Assembly (NCBI GenBank): GCA_963575745.1
Contig: CAUYUJ010002058.1
Span: 191,802-255,801 of the forward strand
Source of the DNA: Prorocentrum cordatum
Taxonomy: Eukaryota; Sar; Dinophyceae; Prorocentrales; Prorocentraceae
DNA: 64,000 bases
Reading direction: 5' to 3'
Shown here: one piece after another, positions 10,263 through 19,163 of the stretch
Layout of the letters: the number at the start of each line of letters is the position of its first letter
How positions within the stretch are numbered: the stretch's first letter is position 1
Notes under the pieces: generated by a model
What the model was told of the DNA's origin: nothing
Databases searched by the model: none
The model's input: the letters and a program-made list of their open reading frames with translations, nothing else
Program-made: the position numbers and the translations under genes

Positions 10263-10572
10263 GCGTCGCTCGGACGTGTGAAGCTGCTCGGCGAGGCCAG
10301 CGCCAGAACATCTTCGGAGGGCACCAACTATACACCAACACCGATGCCGGCCCAGGATCACCCTGGGCCCATGATCGGTGTATATGCCTTCTTGCCCAAG
10401 GCAGGAGGGCGTATACACCGATCCTGGGCCTAGGGTGATCCTGGCCGGCATCGGTGTTGGTGTATAGTTGGTGCCTTCCTACATCTGGACCGTTCAGGAG
10501 CACCTGGGCTCACCTCGCGAAGCAAGACTGCGGGGCCGAAGGATGCACGGGGAAAGGACGTGCGAGCGATGC
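10263..10572 (+). mobile_element. M5 element, copy 4, carrying a nested palindrome
   Basis: The left end is GCGTCGCTCGGACGTGTG and the right end is GGACGTGCGAGCGATGC, its imperfect inverse. Three other copies (25.4, 26.9 and 30.9 kb) are only 122-127 bp. The extra length here is a palindrome at 10,316-10,479. Removing it with one ACATCT gives about 140 bp, close to the other copies. Confidence 0.75.
10316..10479. mobile_element. 164-bp near-perfect palindrome inserted in M5
   Basis: The two halves, GGAGGGCACCAACTATACAC and GTGTATAGTTGGTGCCTTCC, are inverse copies, and the match continues almost to the centre near 10,395 with a short spacer. ACATCT occurs at 10,308-10,313 and again at 10,481-10,486, two bases and one base from the ends. 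This is consistent with a target duplication. Confidence 0.85.
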
Positions 10573-10591
10573 CAGACAGCGCCATCGGCGT

Positions 10592-10716
10592 GAACACTCG
10601 GAAGTCCGCGTGGATCTCTTGGGTCGGTGCCGGCCCGCCCTGGCGGCGCCTCCCGCGCCGCTCCCGGCGCGCCCCGCGCGCAGATCCAAGAGATCCGCGC
10701 GGAATTCCGAGAGTTC
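10592..10716. mobile_element. M6 element, copy 1 (125 bp)
   Basis: The 34-base ends are inverted copies with four mismatches: left GAACACTCGGAAGTCCGCG, right GCGCGGAATTCCGAGAGTTC. The centre is a GC-rich GGCGCGCC stretch. Other copies are at 16,495 and 18,799. Confidence 0.8.
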
Positions 10717-10746
10717 ATGTTTACGCAATGTTTTGTTCCTCTAGTT

Positions 10747-10911
10747 TTATGTCGGGCCTGTCCCTCTTTGGGGGGAAAATTTCAAAAATAGTCCAAAAAT
10801 TGTGCGCGGACGTTTTTTTCAATGGTAATGTTCGACTATGCCTGAATATTGTTTGGGGACGTTTTCATCTTTCCCCGAACATCCGCCTGTAGGGGGACAG
10901 GCCCTGCCTAA
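10747..10911. mobile_element. M1 element, copy 1
   Basis: The left end TTATGTCGGGCCTGTCCC mirrors the right end GGGACAGGCCCTGCCTAA. The flanking eight bases CTCTAGTT (10,739-10,746) and CTCCAGTC (10,912-10,919) agree at six positions, as expected for an old 8-bp target duplication. Confidence 0.8.
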
Positions 10912-11345
10912 CTCCAGTCTCTGTGCCGTCGCACAGTCCGCGAGCGGCGCCCCCATTCGCTCCGGCTGTCGCCCATGAGCCCCGCGTCGCATCCCGGTCG
11001 AGCGCTTCCACTGGCTTTACACCTTGTGGAGGCTGCTGCCGTGGCCAGACACGCACGCAGGCGCGCGATCCCGGACCGCTGGGGCGGATCGCCATACACG
11101 CCATTCATTTTAGTCCTCCTCCTGCCCTTCCTCCTCCTGCCTCTGTGCATTTGAGACTTCCCGCGCTCGTCTGTCACTGTATGAAGTGGTTTGATGGGTC
11201 TTGATGGCTGGGAAGTGCCATCGGTTTGGATGGCCCCGCCCCGCGGTCGAGAGGACCCTCGGGGGGGCTCACCGAAATGCCATCGGCCCTTTTCGTCTTC
11301 AGCCGAGGGCTGAAGCATTTGCCATCGTTTCTGATGGCCCCTTCT
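10912..11345. other. No gene seen
   Basis: The stretch is GC-rich without a supported feature. About 40 bases at 10,924-10,965 (GCCGTCGCACAGTC, GCGGCGCC) resemble 10,206-10,246, so a local duplication is likely. Confidence 0.4.
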
Positions 11346-11349
11346 TCGC

Positions 11350-11520
11350 AAGGGCTCCCACGAGGGCGCGAAGTTATTCGCGCTTCGCGCTTCGCGGTCC
11401 TCGTTCCTTCTCCCCCTCCTCCTCGTCCTCCTTTCCTCCCTTTGGGGGGGGCGGCGCGAGGGCGCGAAGTTATTCGCGCTTCGCGCTTCGCGGAGCGCGA
11501 AGCGCGAAGTTGGGAGCCCT
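11350..11520. repeat. Inverted-repeat element with GCGCTTCGCGC cores
   Basis: AGGGCTCCCA at 11,350 and TGGGAGCCCT ending at 11,520 form inverted termini. A 36-base segment starting GAGGGCGCGAAGTTATTCGC is present at about 11,362 and again at 11,457. The right half can also fold on itself (CGCGCTTCGCG with CGCGAAGCGCG). Confidence 0.7.
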
Positions 11521-11629
11521 AGCTTCGGTTCCAAGCCCCGGGGTGGGCACGTGGGAGGCGACACGCCCGAGGGCGATCGCCCCCGCCGCGCGCACTGCAA
11601 TCCGCATCAGAGCATCCAACCCCACAAAA

Positions 11630-11960
11630 AAAAACGACTACGACGGAGGAGGGGAAGGAATGGGGGAGGAAAGGGGGGAGGGGAACAGGGGAGGAGAGTG
11701 GGATATAGCGAGGAGGAGGAGGAGAGGGGAGTGGAGGGAGGGAAGAGGAGAAAGGAGGAAAGGGCCAGCTCTCTCCCCCCCAGGGCCGTGTTTTTCGCAC
11801 ACGCCCCTCTCGCTTCTGTCGAGACTGCCGCTCCTCCTCCTTCCTCCTCCTCCTCCTCCTCCTCCTCCTCCTCCTCCTCCTCTCTCGCCAGTCCCTCATC
11901 CTCCTCTCGCTCTCCTCGTGCTCCTCGTGTTCCTCGTCATCGTCCTCCTCCTACTCTCCC
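11630..11960. repeat. Purine tract switching to pyrimidine tract
   Basis: Plus-strand GGA-rich sequence at 11,640-11,770 is followed by TCC-rich sequence at 11,825-11,960. The two could pair as imperfect inverted repeats. The right half lies just inside the putative intron that follows the minus-strand exon at 11,985-12,369. Confidence 0.7.
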
Positions 11961-11984
11961 CTCCTCCTCCGCCATCGCGCTCAC

Positions 11985-12369
11985 CGAGCGGGACGTAGGC
12001 GGCCAGCACCTCCTGCGCCTCGGCCCACAGCCCAGCGGGCATCTTGGATACCTTCACCGTTCGCTGCTGCATCACGTCCACAGCTTTCTGCACATTCGCC
12101 TTGTTGACTTCTTCGTCCGCTTTGGGGTCCTTCAGGGCAGGGGCCAATGAGGCCTCATTCAGCGTAAGGTTTGCGATCTCGACGGCCGCATCCATAGAGG
12201 CGAGCTCCTCCTTGTAGCCATCCGCTGAGACCTTGAAGTCGCGGAGTGCGTGCAGGCAATTGGCTTTCGCATCCGTCATTGTCTTCACTGCAGTCTTCAG
12301 TTTGGCGTGGAGTCCAAGCTGCTTGGAACATGTCTTTCTCGCATGTGCCAGGATGGCATCGAAGTCCAT
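11985..12369 (-). CDS. Unknown protein, exon with start codon
   Basis: The minus-strand frame begins with ATG at 12,369, five codons after an in-frame TGA. It encodes a helical, charged sequence starting MDFDAILAHARKTCSKQ and ending near AEAQEVLAAYVPLG, with balanced composition unlike the repeat frames around it. At 11,984 the minus strand reads GTGAGCGC, a good splice donor, after which the frame enters Gly/Arg low complexity. I take 12,369-11,985 as an exon. I recognise no family. It may belong with the exons at 13.4-14.5 kb, but an AT-rich tandem array separates them and no splice join can be proven here. Confidence 0.5.
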
Positions 12370-12560
12370 CGGGTCGCCGTTTCAAGTAACCGCATGCCGA
12401 TGATAATAAAGGGACCCCCCCTTCAGTGTTTAGAGTTGATTATCGTCGCCCTATACAAAATTCAAATTGGGCGGCGAGCGCTGAGGCCGAACTTCATTAT
12501 CACCTCGAAACGCGATGTTGAGATAGCAACACAAAGCGATGTTGCTATCCCCGCGCGCGC

Positions 12561-13245
12561 CTGAACTTTTTTATCTCTGGGGTTGATTATCCATGGAAAG
12601 GGGAGCACATGAGCTACCCTACATGAGCACTTAAAAATCAATTTTCATAAAGCGTTTGTAAATTAAAATTGGTAGATTTGGAACTTTCAATTTCTCCGTT
12701 CTTCTTCTCTTCTTCTTCTTCTCTTATTCTTCTCTTCTTATTATTATTATACTTTCCTCTTCTTCTTTTATATTTCTATCTGTCCTCACGCTCGCCTGAA
12801 CTTTTTTATCCCTGGGGTTGATTATCCATGGAAAATGAAGCACATGAGCTACCCTACACGAGCACTTAAAACATTCAAGTTTCATAAAGCGTTTGTACAT
12901 TAAAATTGATAGATTTGGAACTTTGGATGTTTCCTTCCGTCGTCCTCTTCTTATTCTCCTCTTCTTATTATTTCTTCTTCTACTGTATTCTTCTTCTTTT
13001 ATATTTCTCTGTCCCCACGCTCGCCTGAACTTTTTTATCTCTGGGGTTGATTATCCATGGAAATTGAGGCACATGAGCTACCCTACACGAGCACTTACAA
13101 AACACAATGTTCATAAAGCGTTTGTAAATAAAATCTAATAGATTTGAAACTCGAGATTGTTTCTTTTCTTCGTCCTTCTCCTCCTCCTATCATTTCTTTT
13201 ATTGTATTATTTATTCTGTTTATTTTGCTTTTATATATATAGCTT
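12561..13245 (-). repeat. About 230-bp AT-rich tandem repeat, three units
   Basis: Units start at 12,561, 12,796 and 13,025. Each contains CTGAACTTTTTTATC, GGGTTGATTATCCATGG, CACATGAGCTACCCTAC and CATAAAGCGTTTGTA, and each ends in TTCTTCTTC-rich sequence. A degraded fourth unit may follow to about 13,330. The array is clearly more AT-rich than the window and lies between minus-strand exons, so it may be intronic or intergenic within this gene cluster. Confidence 0.85.
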
Positions 13246-13416
13246 CCTCCATCCCAGCGAGATAAGCCATTGTTGAGGATATTTCTATGAAAACTAAACG
13301 CCAATGATGTCTCAAAACGTGCTCGGCTAGGTCTCCTCTTGATCATCTCTTACTTCGAGATTATGCTGAGGTCTGCTGGGCTACTTTTATTATCTCTCCC
13401 TGAACCCCGAACTTTA

Positions 13417-13536
13417 TTATCCCCTAGTGTTTATTCTCACGGGCATGAGGTTATTCATCCAGTGGGAGCCGTCCTCCATTCGGTCTCTGATCTTACTGAG
13501 GCTGTCCAAATCATTGGTCGCAATGTCCATTGCGTC
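13417..13536 (-). CDS. Unknown protein, probable last exon
   Basis: The minus strand has an acceptor-like CTTCTGCAG ending at 13,537, then a frame reading DAMDIATNDLDSLSKI and RDRMEDGSHWMNNLM, and tandem stops TAATAA at 13,419-13,414. The AATAA context after the stop could serve in 3' processing. Composition is coding-like. The join to the exon upstream is inferred, because a poly-G run near 13,729-13,736 blurs the end of that exon. Confidence 0.4.
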   Translation of the reverse strand, partial: DAMDIATNDLDSLSKIRDRMEDGSHWMNNLMPVRINTRG

Positions 13537-13736
13537 CTGCAGAAGGACGCCGACGACGCATGGACAGCGACCCACGCCAAGGCAGCCCTGGACTTACGAT
13601 CGATGTATCTGCCTTCCTGGTTTAGTCCAGGGTTGGCTTGGCATGGATCGCTATCGCTGCATCGTCGGAGCCCTTCCCGATCCTTGGCAGAATCCACGGC
13701 GTGCTTCGACGCCACGGCCTTCGCGACGCCCCCCCC

Positions 13737-14460
13737 TCTTCTCCATGATAGTGTTGAAGTCCTCGTACGTTGTGCAGCCGTACGCCATAAACGTCTCGTC
13801 GGCACTTGCTGAACTCTTAGTTGTCAAGGTCGCCATCGCAGAGTCCACCTGCTCGTAGAGATTATGCACGTCTTCGCAGCCACCATCCTGGGAGGCGCTA
13901 CGGCGAACCGAACGTAGTTTCTTGCAACAGCAATGTGGGTGACGAGGTCCTGCAGCCTGTGGGCCGCGCAGCAACCCCACATGAAGCCTAGTGCTCGGGA
14001 CGATGCTCTGCACCAGGGTCATGGCGACGTAGTAGGATGCTTCGGATTTCGCGACCACCTGCCCAGACACCTCGAGCTGGTCCACGTCGGTATCGGTGTT
14101 CATGATGCCGCACGCCTCGATGATGTGGCAGGCCACCTTGGCAAGTTGCTTGCTCTCCTCCCCCCTGTTGCCAGCATGGAGGCACCTCAGCTGCTGGAAG
14201 TGTTTGTCGCTGGGCTCTGCCATGTATGCGGAGAGTACAGTTATGTACGCAGTCTCCGTCTTGGCCTTGTGGGCGTGGTCGAGGTGAGCGTTGAGGTCGG
14301 AGCACACTTGTTCCATAGGGTTACCACCGCTGCCAGAGACGACTTCTTCGATGACCGCCGAGTACGCTTCCATGCTTGTCTGGAGCTTCTCCGCCAAGGC
14401 GATGCCCACCTGGTCTGCCGAGAGTCTCGTACATGCAGCTGCCAGCTTGTCCATCGTGCT
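13737..14460 (-). CDS. Unknown helical protein, exon
   Basis: The minus-strand frame opens with ATG at 14,454, or through a CTTTCAG acceptor at 14,461. It encodes about 240 residues of balanced, mainly helical sequence: MDKLAAACTRLSADQVG near the start, ECAYITVL-like hydrophobic segments, and TYEDFNTIMEKR at the end. After an eight-base G run (13,729-13,736) the composition changes, so a frameshift or splice site is likely there. An upstream frame ending FNDKTGPSLMRREVEQTLSE (about 14,520-14,460) also looks coding, which hints at a further exon or a frameshift. I recognise no domain. Confidence 0.5.
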
Positions 14461-14704
14461 CTGAAAGGGTCTGTTCTACTTCGCGACGCATCAATGATGG
14501 GCCAGTCTTATCATTGAAAACACATTCCATATGCGCTCGTGGTGTTCTCAAGCGTCGGCTGGGCAAGTGTAGAGTAAGACGACAGCTTGCTCCTCATGAA
14601 TTCGCCTGGCTTCGTGTCTAAGTGGTATCACGTGGTCGCCCGTGAGGCTCACCTGGCAACGAATGAGGTGCGCATCGAACGGCTCCATTACGATATACCC
14701 CTGC

Positions 14705-15661
14705 TCAGCTACGTTCTGTTCTCATGTGGGCCATGCACAATGATACCAACTGTGACCTCAGCGGGGACTGCACCTGCATGGCACGATCATTCCTCAAGTT
14801 ACCATTGGCAGCACCACACGCAATGATATCCAACTGACGGGGGGAACGTGCTTCAATGATCGGGTCGTAATCCGCGTTCAACTGTTCGTGTAGAGCCGCA
14901 TGTATCACATCACCGTTAGAACCTTCAAGTACGCACAGATGTGTTGGCATATTCCCGCAAATGTGCACGAACTGCCTTGATTGGTGCAGCCTGTTCCTCA
15001 CGATCATGCCGAAGCCACCCTTGGTGACGAACATCTCGCGCGTGCACTTAGACATCTCTGTGATGGCGTCGTCAGTATACTCATGCTCCACCCTGCAGGT
15101 CACCCTCATGATTGGGCCATGATATTTCCTCTTGCTGAAGAAAACAAAAGGCTCGATCGCACTTCCACTCTGGCCAACGCTCTCCCTGCATGCCGCCGTC
15201 ATCTGCCGAATGAGTCCAGACACGGGCAGATGGGAAGCGAAATACGCTGCGTATGCAGTGGCGTAAACCTTCTCTCTAACATGACTCAGACTTATACCCA
15301 TTCTGCTCGCCACCACCGTGGCGGATTCCAAGACTACGGGCCGATCATCATCATACGTTTTTCCACCAGCATTCGCACCAGCTTGGCGAACGCATCGCTC
15401 ACGGTCGACACCTGGATTCCGTGCTGGAGGCCCTTGAATTGGCTGGATTTGCAACTGCCCTGGTTGGTGCGGCTGGATCGCCCGGCCGTCGCCCCGCAAG
15501 AGACTGGGCGGCCTCTCGCCAGGGCGGCCGTCGAGCCAATCTTCGTCTTCGCTGGGCAGCCCGTCGTTCTCTGGCGCACCGCCAGTTGCTGAAACTGGTG
15601 TCGAAATGCTTGGCGGGCCCCATTCCTCATCGCCCAGCCACTGCTCGGAAGGAGAACTCAT
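14705..15661 (-). CDS. Unknown 318-residue protein, possible retrogene
   Basis: An intact frame runs from ATG at 15,661 to a stop at 14,705. Residues 1-110 are Pro-, Gly- and acid-rich and probably disordered. Residues 110-310 look globular, with ESATVVASRMGISLSHVREK, EPFVFFSKRKYHGPIMRVTC and KGGFGMIVRNRLHQSRQFVH as landmarks. I recognise no family, signal peptide or membrane helix. A spliced-leader relic lies 41-55 nt upstream on the same strand. In dinoflagellates this is a known mark of genes re-inserted from trans-spliced mRNA, so the lack of introns in this frame fits a retrogene. The frame may still be only part of a longer gene running into the exons at 14.4-13.4 kb. Confidence 0.6.
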   Translation of the reverse strand: MSSPSEQWLGDEEWGPPSISTPVSATGGAPENDGLPSEDEDWLDGRPGERPPSLLRGDGRAIQPHQPGQLQIQPIQGPPARNPGVDRERCVRQAGANAGGKTYDDDRPVVLESATVVASRMGISLSHVREKVYATAYAAYFASHLPVSGLIRQMTAACRESVGQSGSAIEPFVFFSKRKYHGPIMRVTCRVEHEYTDDAITEMSKCTREMFVTKGGFGMIVRNRLHQSRQFVHICGNMPTHLCVLEGSNGDVIHAALHEQLNADYDPIIEARSPRQLDIIACGAANGNLRNDRAMQVQSPLRSQLVSLCMAHMRTERS

Positions 15662-15698
15662 GCATCGTAGCAGACATGTGACGTGTTTGTGTCAAAAC

Positions 15699-15720
15699 GT
15701 GTTTGAGCCAAAATGGTTGG
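15699..15720 (-). other. Relic of dinoflagellate spliced leader
   Basis: On the minus strand, CCATTTTGGCTCAA (15,716-15,703) equals 14 consecutive bases of the conserved dinoflagellate spliced leader. The 5' part of the leader is degraded. It stands immediately upstream of the ORF starting at 15,661, in the orientation expected of a genomic copy of a trans-spliced mRNA. Confidence 0.6.
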
Positions 15721-16105
15721 TTGAGGATCGGCATTCGTCACATTTCGGCACGCCCCTCACGCATTTCGCCACCCATTGAAGGATCCATCCCAGGGCCCAA
15801 CTTGGGGGCCCATTGCGAGTGCCATTTGGGCAAGGCCTTTGGGGCGATTACGTTTGATCCGCTTCGGGGCCCCGACGACGGAGCTGCTGAAATACAAACC
15901 AATGACGCAAAGTCCGCCGACCCCCAGAAGGAGGTGAAAAGGCGATGAAGGCGAATCTACACTGTCCAAGAACATTTGGCCCTTGTGCACACAGCTTTGC
16001 ACGCACGACGCACCAGTTCACGTCCCCCCCGTGCAAAGGGTCTCGCTCCCTAGGGCTCCCCCGCCCCTTCCTCCTCCTCCCCCGCCAGCCCTGCATCTAT
16101 ACATG
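15721..16105. other. No gene seen
   Basis: GC-rich spacer. Open frames on both strands lack a recognisable domain or consistent coding composition. Confidence 0.4.
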
Positions 16106-16109
16106 CACA

Positions 16110-16111
<2 letters not shown>

Positions 16112-16150
<39 letters not shown>
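16112..16150. repeat. TA microsatellite
   Basis: About 39 bases of alternating T and A. Confidence 0.9.
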
Positions 16151-16154
<4 letters not shown>

Positions 16155-16494
16155 CCATCGATTTCCCCAAACAGTACTTGCGCTGCTATTTCTGTTCTCG
16201 GGAGAAGGGCCGCGCTTTCGATCTGGCGGCTATGTGGCCGTCGTCGCCGCCCCGTCGCCGCCTCGCCGCCCGCGCTGTTGCACAGGACGACGAGGATGAG
16301 GAGGCCGCGGCGTTTGATGCCGACAAGCAGGGCGGCTTGCCGGCCGACTTCGAGGCACGGCCTCCCGGCGGCGACTTCGAGGCGCCTCCGCCCCTTCGGG
16401 AGGCCTCGCACCGCGCTCGCTTCGTGGCGCTCTTGAGCAGCCCCGGGAGCAGCTGTTGAGATCCGCGATCTCGAGGAAGCGAAAGCTGCATGTA

Positions 16495-16735
16495 AACACA
16501 AACTGTGAAGGTCCGCGCGGATCGCTCGGGAGCTGCTTCTGGTGCCGTCTCTGGCGCGTTCCGCGTGTCAGGGAGGGGGGCAGTCGTCTATCTATGCGTT
16601 TGTCGCAATTCCGAGTTATGGGAAACCCATGGGTCGCCAGATTCCCTATGGGTTTCTGGCGATCGATGGGTTTCCCATACTTCGCAGGCCTTCGATCCAA
16701 GAAGAAATCCGCGCAGACCTCCGAATCTTTGTGTC
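16495..16735. mobile_element. M6 element, copy 2, enlarged
   Basis: The ends, AACACAAACTGTGAAGGTCC and ACCTCCGAATCTTTGTGT, are inverted and carry the M6 core GGTCCGCGCGGAT and ATCCGCGCAGACC. It is about 90-115 bp longer than the other copies because it contains a hairpin at 16,617-16,680. Confidence 0.75.
16617..16680. repeat. Hairpin inside M6 copy 2
   Basis: TATGGGAAACCCATGGGTCG and its near inverse CGATCGATGGGTTTCCCATA flank a short loop, with GCCAGA and TCTGGC continuing the stem. This is a strong fold of about 25 paired bases. Confidence 0.85.
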
Positions 16736-16867
16736 TCTGCACACGCTGTTGCCCCCCGACCTGTCGGGGAGGCTGCTATAATCCGAGGTCAGCGCAGCCC
16801 GGGTCACCCAGGGCCATGTCGCGAACACGGGTGGGCTGCGAAGTTGGCTCCCAGCTCCTAAGCCCAG

Positions 16868-17047
16868 ATCAGCGGAGGGATCATGGCGCCAACATCGCGG
16901 AGCCGATTTCGTCGTCATTCGGAATGAGCACTCTTGTCTTCAATGTAGCATGCCGCGCTGGCGGCCACGTAAGCCGCCGCGCAAGGTCGCTATGCCATCT
17001 CGCGCAGGACCCGTTTCTGACCGTCGCTCATGTTTCTGGGTTTGTAC
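16868..17047 (+). repeat. Repeat R5, copy 1
   Basis: Words TGTAGCATGCCGCGCTG, GCCACGTAAGCCGCCGCG and AAGGTCGCTATG match 32,430-32,490 in the same order. The similarity covers roughly 180 bases. Confidence 0.65.
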
Positions 17048-17106
17048 CCCGTCGTCTGGTGAGTGGAGCAATCCGCCACACAAATATTCTTACTTATACA
17101 TTTTTA

Positions 17107-18145
17107 TAGGGCCAGGGAGCCCACACCCAAGCGCCCCCCCAAAACGAATTTCGCCTCCTCGAGCCTGTCTTGCGCCTTGCTGTGGCCATCCTGGGGTCGT
17201 CTTGACGCCCCCCGAGTCAAGCGATAGTGCACAAGCGAGAAGGCTGAACATATCGTTTTTGTTACAGAGTTTCCTCTGCTTTTCCCACTCTCCAGGCCCT
17301 GTTGGGCCAGCCTTGGGCCTCTTTGGGGCTCGTCTGGGGCCTCGTCTGGAGCCGTCTTGGAGGCATCTAGACGCCTCAAGAGCCAATCGGAAGCGACAAG
17401 GCGAGAAGACCAAAAACCTTGCTGTTCCTATGAATTTCCTACATTCGTCCATCCTCTGGGTCCCCCTCTCCGGGCCCTACAGGGCCGGGGAGCGCCCCCT
17501 TCCCCCGCCCTCCCACAAAAGACTTTCGAATCCTCGGGCCTGTCTTGCGCCTCCCTGTGGCCGTCCTGGGGTCGTCTGGACGCCCCCCGAGTCAACTGGA
17601 AGTGAAAAAGCGGTAAGGCCGAAAACACTGTTTTTCTATTGCGTTTTCTCTGCTTTTCCCACTCTCCGGGCCCTGTTGCGCCAGCCTTGGACCTCTTTGG
17701 GGCTCGTCTGGGGACTCAGTTGGAGACGTCGTGGAGCTGTCTCGACGCCTCAAGAGCCAATCGGAAGCGACAAGGCGAGAAGACCAAAAACCTTGCTTTT
17801 CCAATGCTTTTCCTACATTTGTCCACTCTTGGGCCCCATTCTCCGGGCCGAGTTGCGCCATCTCCGGGCCCTGTTGCGCCAGCCTTGGGCCTGTTTGAGG
17901 CCCTGGAGACTCATTTGGAGCTGTCTGGACGCATCAAGACCTAATTGGAAGTGACAAGGCGAGAAGACCAACAACCTTGCTTTTCCAATGATTTTCCTAC
18001 ATTTGTCCTTCCTTGGGCCCCACTCTCCGGGCCCAGTTGCGCCAGCCTTGGGTCTTTTTGGGGCTCGTCTGGGGACTCATCTGGAGCCGTCTTGGAGGCA
18101 TCAAGACGCCTCAAGAGACAATCGGAAGCGACAACAGGACGCGAT
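17107..18145 (+). repeat. Dimeric tandem array, A-B units of about 180 bp each
   Basis: Two unit types alternate. A units (17,107-17,290 and 17,470-17,655) contain GCCTGTCTTGCGCCT and GACGCCCCCCGAGTCAA. B units (17,291-17,465, 17,660-17,830, about 17,860-18,005 and 18,025-18,140) contain CTCCGGGCCCTGTTGCGCC, GGGGCTCGTCTGGGG and AGCCAATCGGAAGCGACAAG. A-B-A-B-B-B gives a higher-order period near 365 bases. Frames of up to 334 codons run through it, but their sequence is only repeat translation. Related sequence lies at 54.9-56.7 kb. Confidence 0.8.
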
Positions 18146-18234
18146 AGAAACGAAACAACAGGAGCGCCATCTGCAAGAAGCCGGCAGCCCAGCAGCGCGC
18201 ATGCCGAAAATAGCAAGTGGACGAAAAGCAGGAC

Positions 18235-18370
18235 GAAGTAGAGGAAAAGGAAAGGGAGAGGAGAAGGAAGCGGAATGAGGAAAAGGAGGGAAGAGCCGAA
18301 AGAGGATGAGGATGAAGAGGAGAAAGAGGGGGGAGGAAAATGCGGAGGAAGAGCAAGAGGAGGAGGATGC
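18235..18370 (+). repeat. AAG/GGA purine tract
   Basis: The plus strand is almost entirely A and G, with AGGAGGAAG-type repeats. From 18,370 to 18,590 I see no feature. Confidence 0.75.
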
Positions 18371-18593
18371 CTTGCTTCATGCTACCCCAACCAGTCGCCT
18401 GAGACTTCCTCGTGCCTCTGGGCACAGAAACGCCCTGAGCTGGCCAGAGCTGGCGTTTTCAAATCGCTCCCCCTTAGGAGATCCTGACCCACTCCGACTT
18501 GGCGGTGGCCGGCCCCACGTCCATGCGCGCGCACGCCGCCTGCAGTCGAACTCACAAGGAACAAGGTGCATGGCGCGAAGCGCCAATGCAGTC

Positions 18594-18724
18594 TTGTATA
18601 TATATATAGATATATGTATATACATACACACTCCAATATATTGCTCCTGGGCCTCAGGAGAGGATGGCGGTGTATAAATCACCACTGAGAGGCAGCGATG
18701 TTATACACCGCCGCCCTCCCTGAG
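18594..18724. repeat. TA microsatellite and hairpin
   Basis: Alternating TA/TATG (18,594-18,625) is followed by an inverted repeat, GATGGCGGTGTATAA (18,663) with TTATACACCGCCGCC (ending near 18,714). Confidence 0.7.
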
Positions 18725-18798
18725 GGTACATACGAAGTTCCTCAGAGGGTGTCTGTGTATAGATGTTGGTGGCGTAAGCAAGTAACGACAGAAGATAT

Positions 18799-18951
18799 AA
18801 GCACAGAAACTCGGAGGTCCGCACGGATTCCTCGGATCGGTGCTCTCGGGCACTGGTCTCTGGCGCCAACACCCTGGCGCGCCCCTGGGCGCGCGAAGGA
18901 AGGAGGTCATCGCGCAGACCAAGAAATCCGCACGGACCATCGAATGTTTAC
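18799..18951. mobile_element. M6 element, copy 3
   Basis: Left CAGAAACTCGGAGGTCCGCA and right GCACGGACCATCGAATGTTT are inverted ends with the M6 core. The centre is GC-rich with CTCTGGCGCC. Confidence 0.75.
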
Positions 18952-19039
18952 GTTCGTGTCGTTTTTTCTGCATCGAATGTGTCTGTTTATGCTTGATTTA
19001 CACGCCTATCACCCGAAGAAACGGTAGAAATATATGCTT

Positions 19040-19152
19040 TCGACGGTAAGCGCAGATGTCCTGGATCTGCGCTGGAGCCCCCTGGCAGCGTCTCCGGCGC
19101 CGCCTCTGGCGCGTTCCGCGCGCCAGGGAGGGGGTCCCATCGCAGATCCATT
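19040..19152. mobile_element. Partial M6-related copy
   Basis: The GC-rich M6 centre (TCTGGCGCGTTCCGCG, CCAGGGAGGGGG) is present between short GCAGAT words that may be decayed ends. Confidence 0.45.
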
Positions 19153-19163
19153 GTTTAATGGAA

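Noticed and set aside
14981-15592. 203-codon plus-strand frame opposite the 318-residue ORF
   Set aside because: Shadow of the minus-strand coding sequence; composition is worse than the minus frame.
16178-16459. Frame with an acidic DDEDEEAAAFDADK segment
   Set aside because: Short, without recognisable domain, ends at an M6 element, and other frames are open too. Too weak to call a gene.
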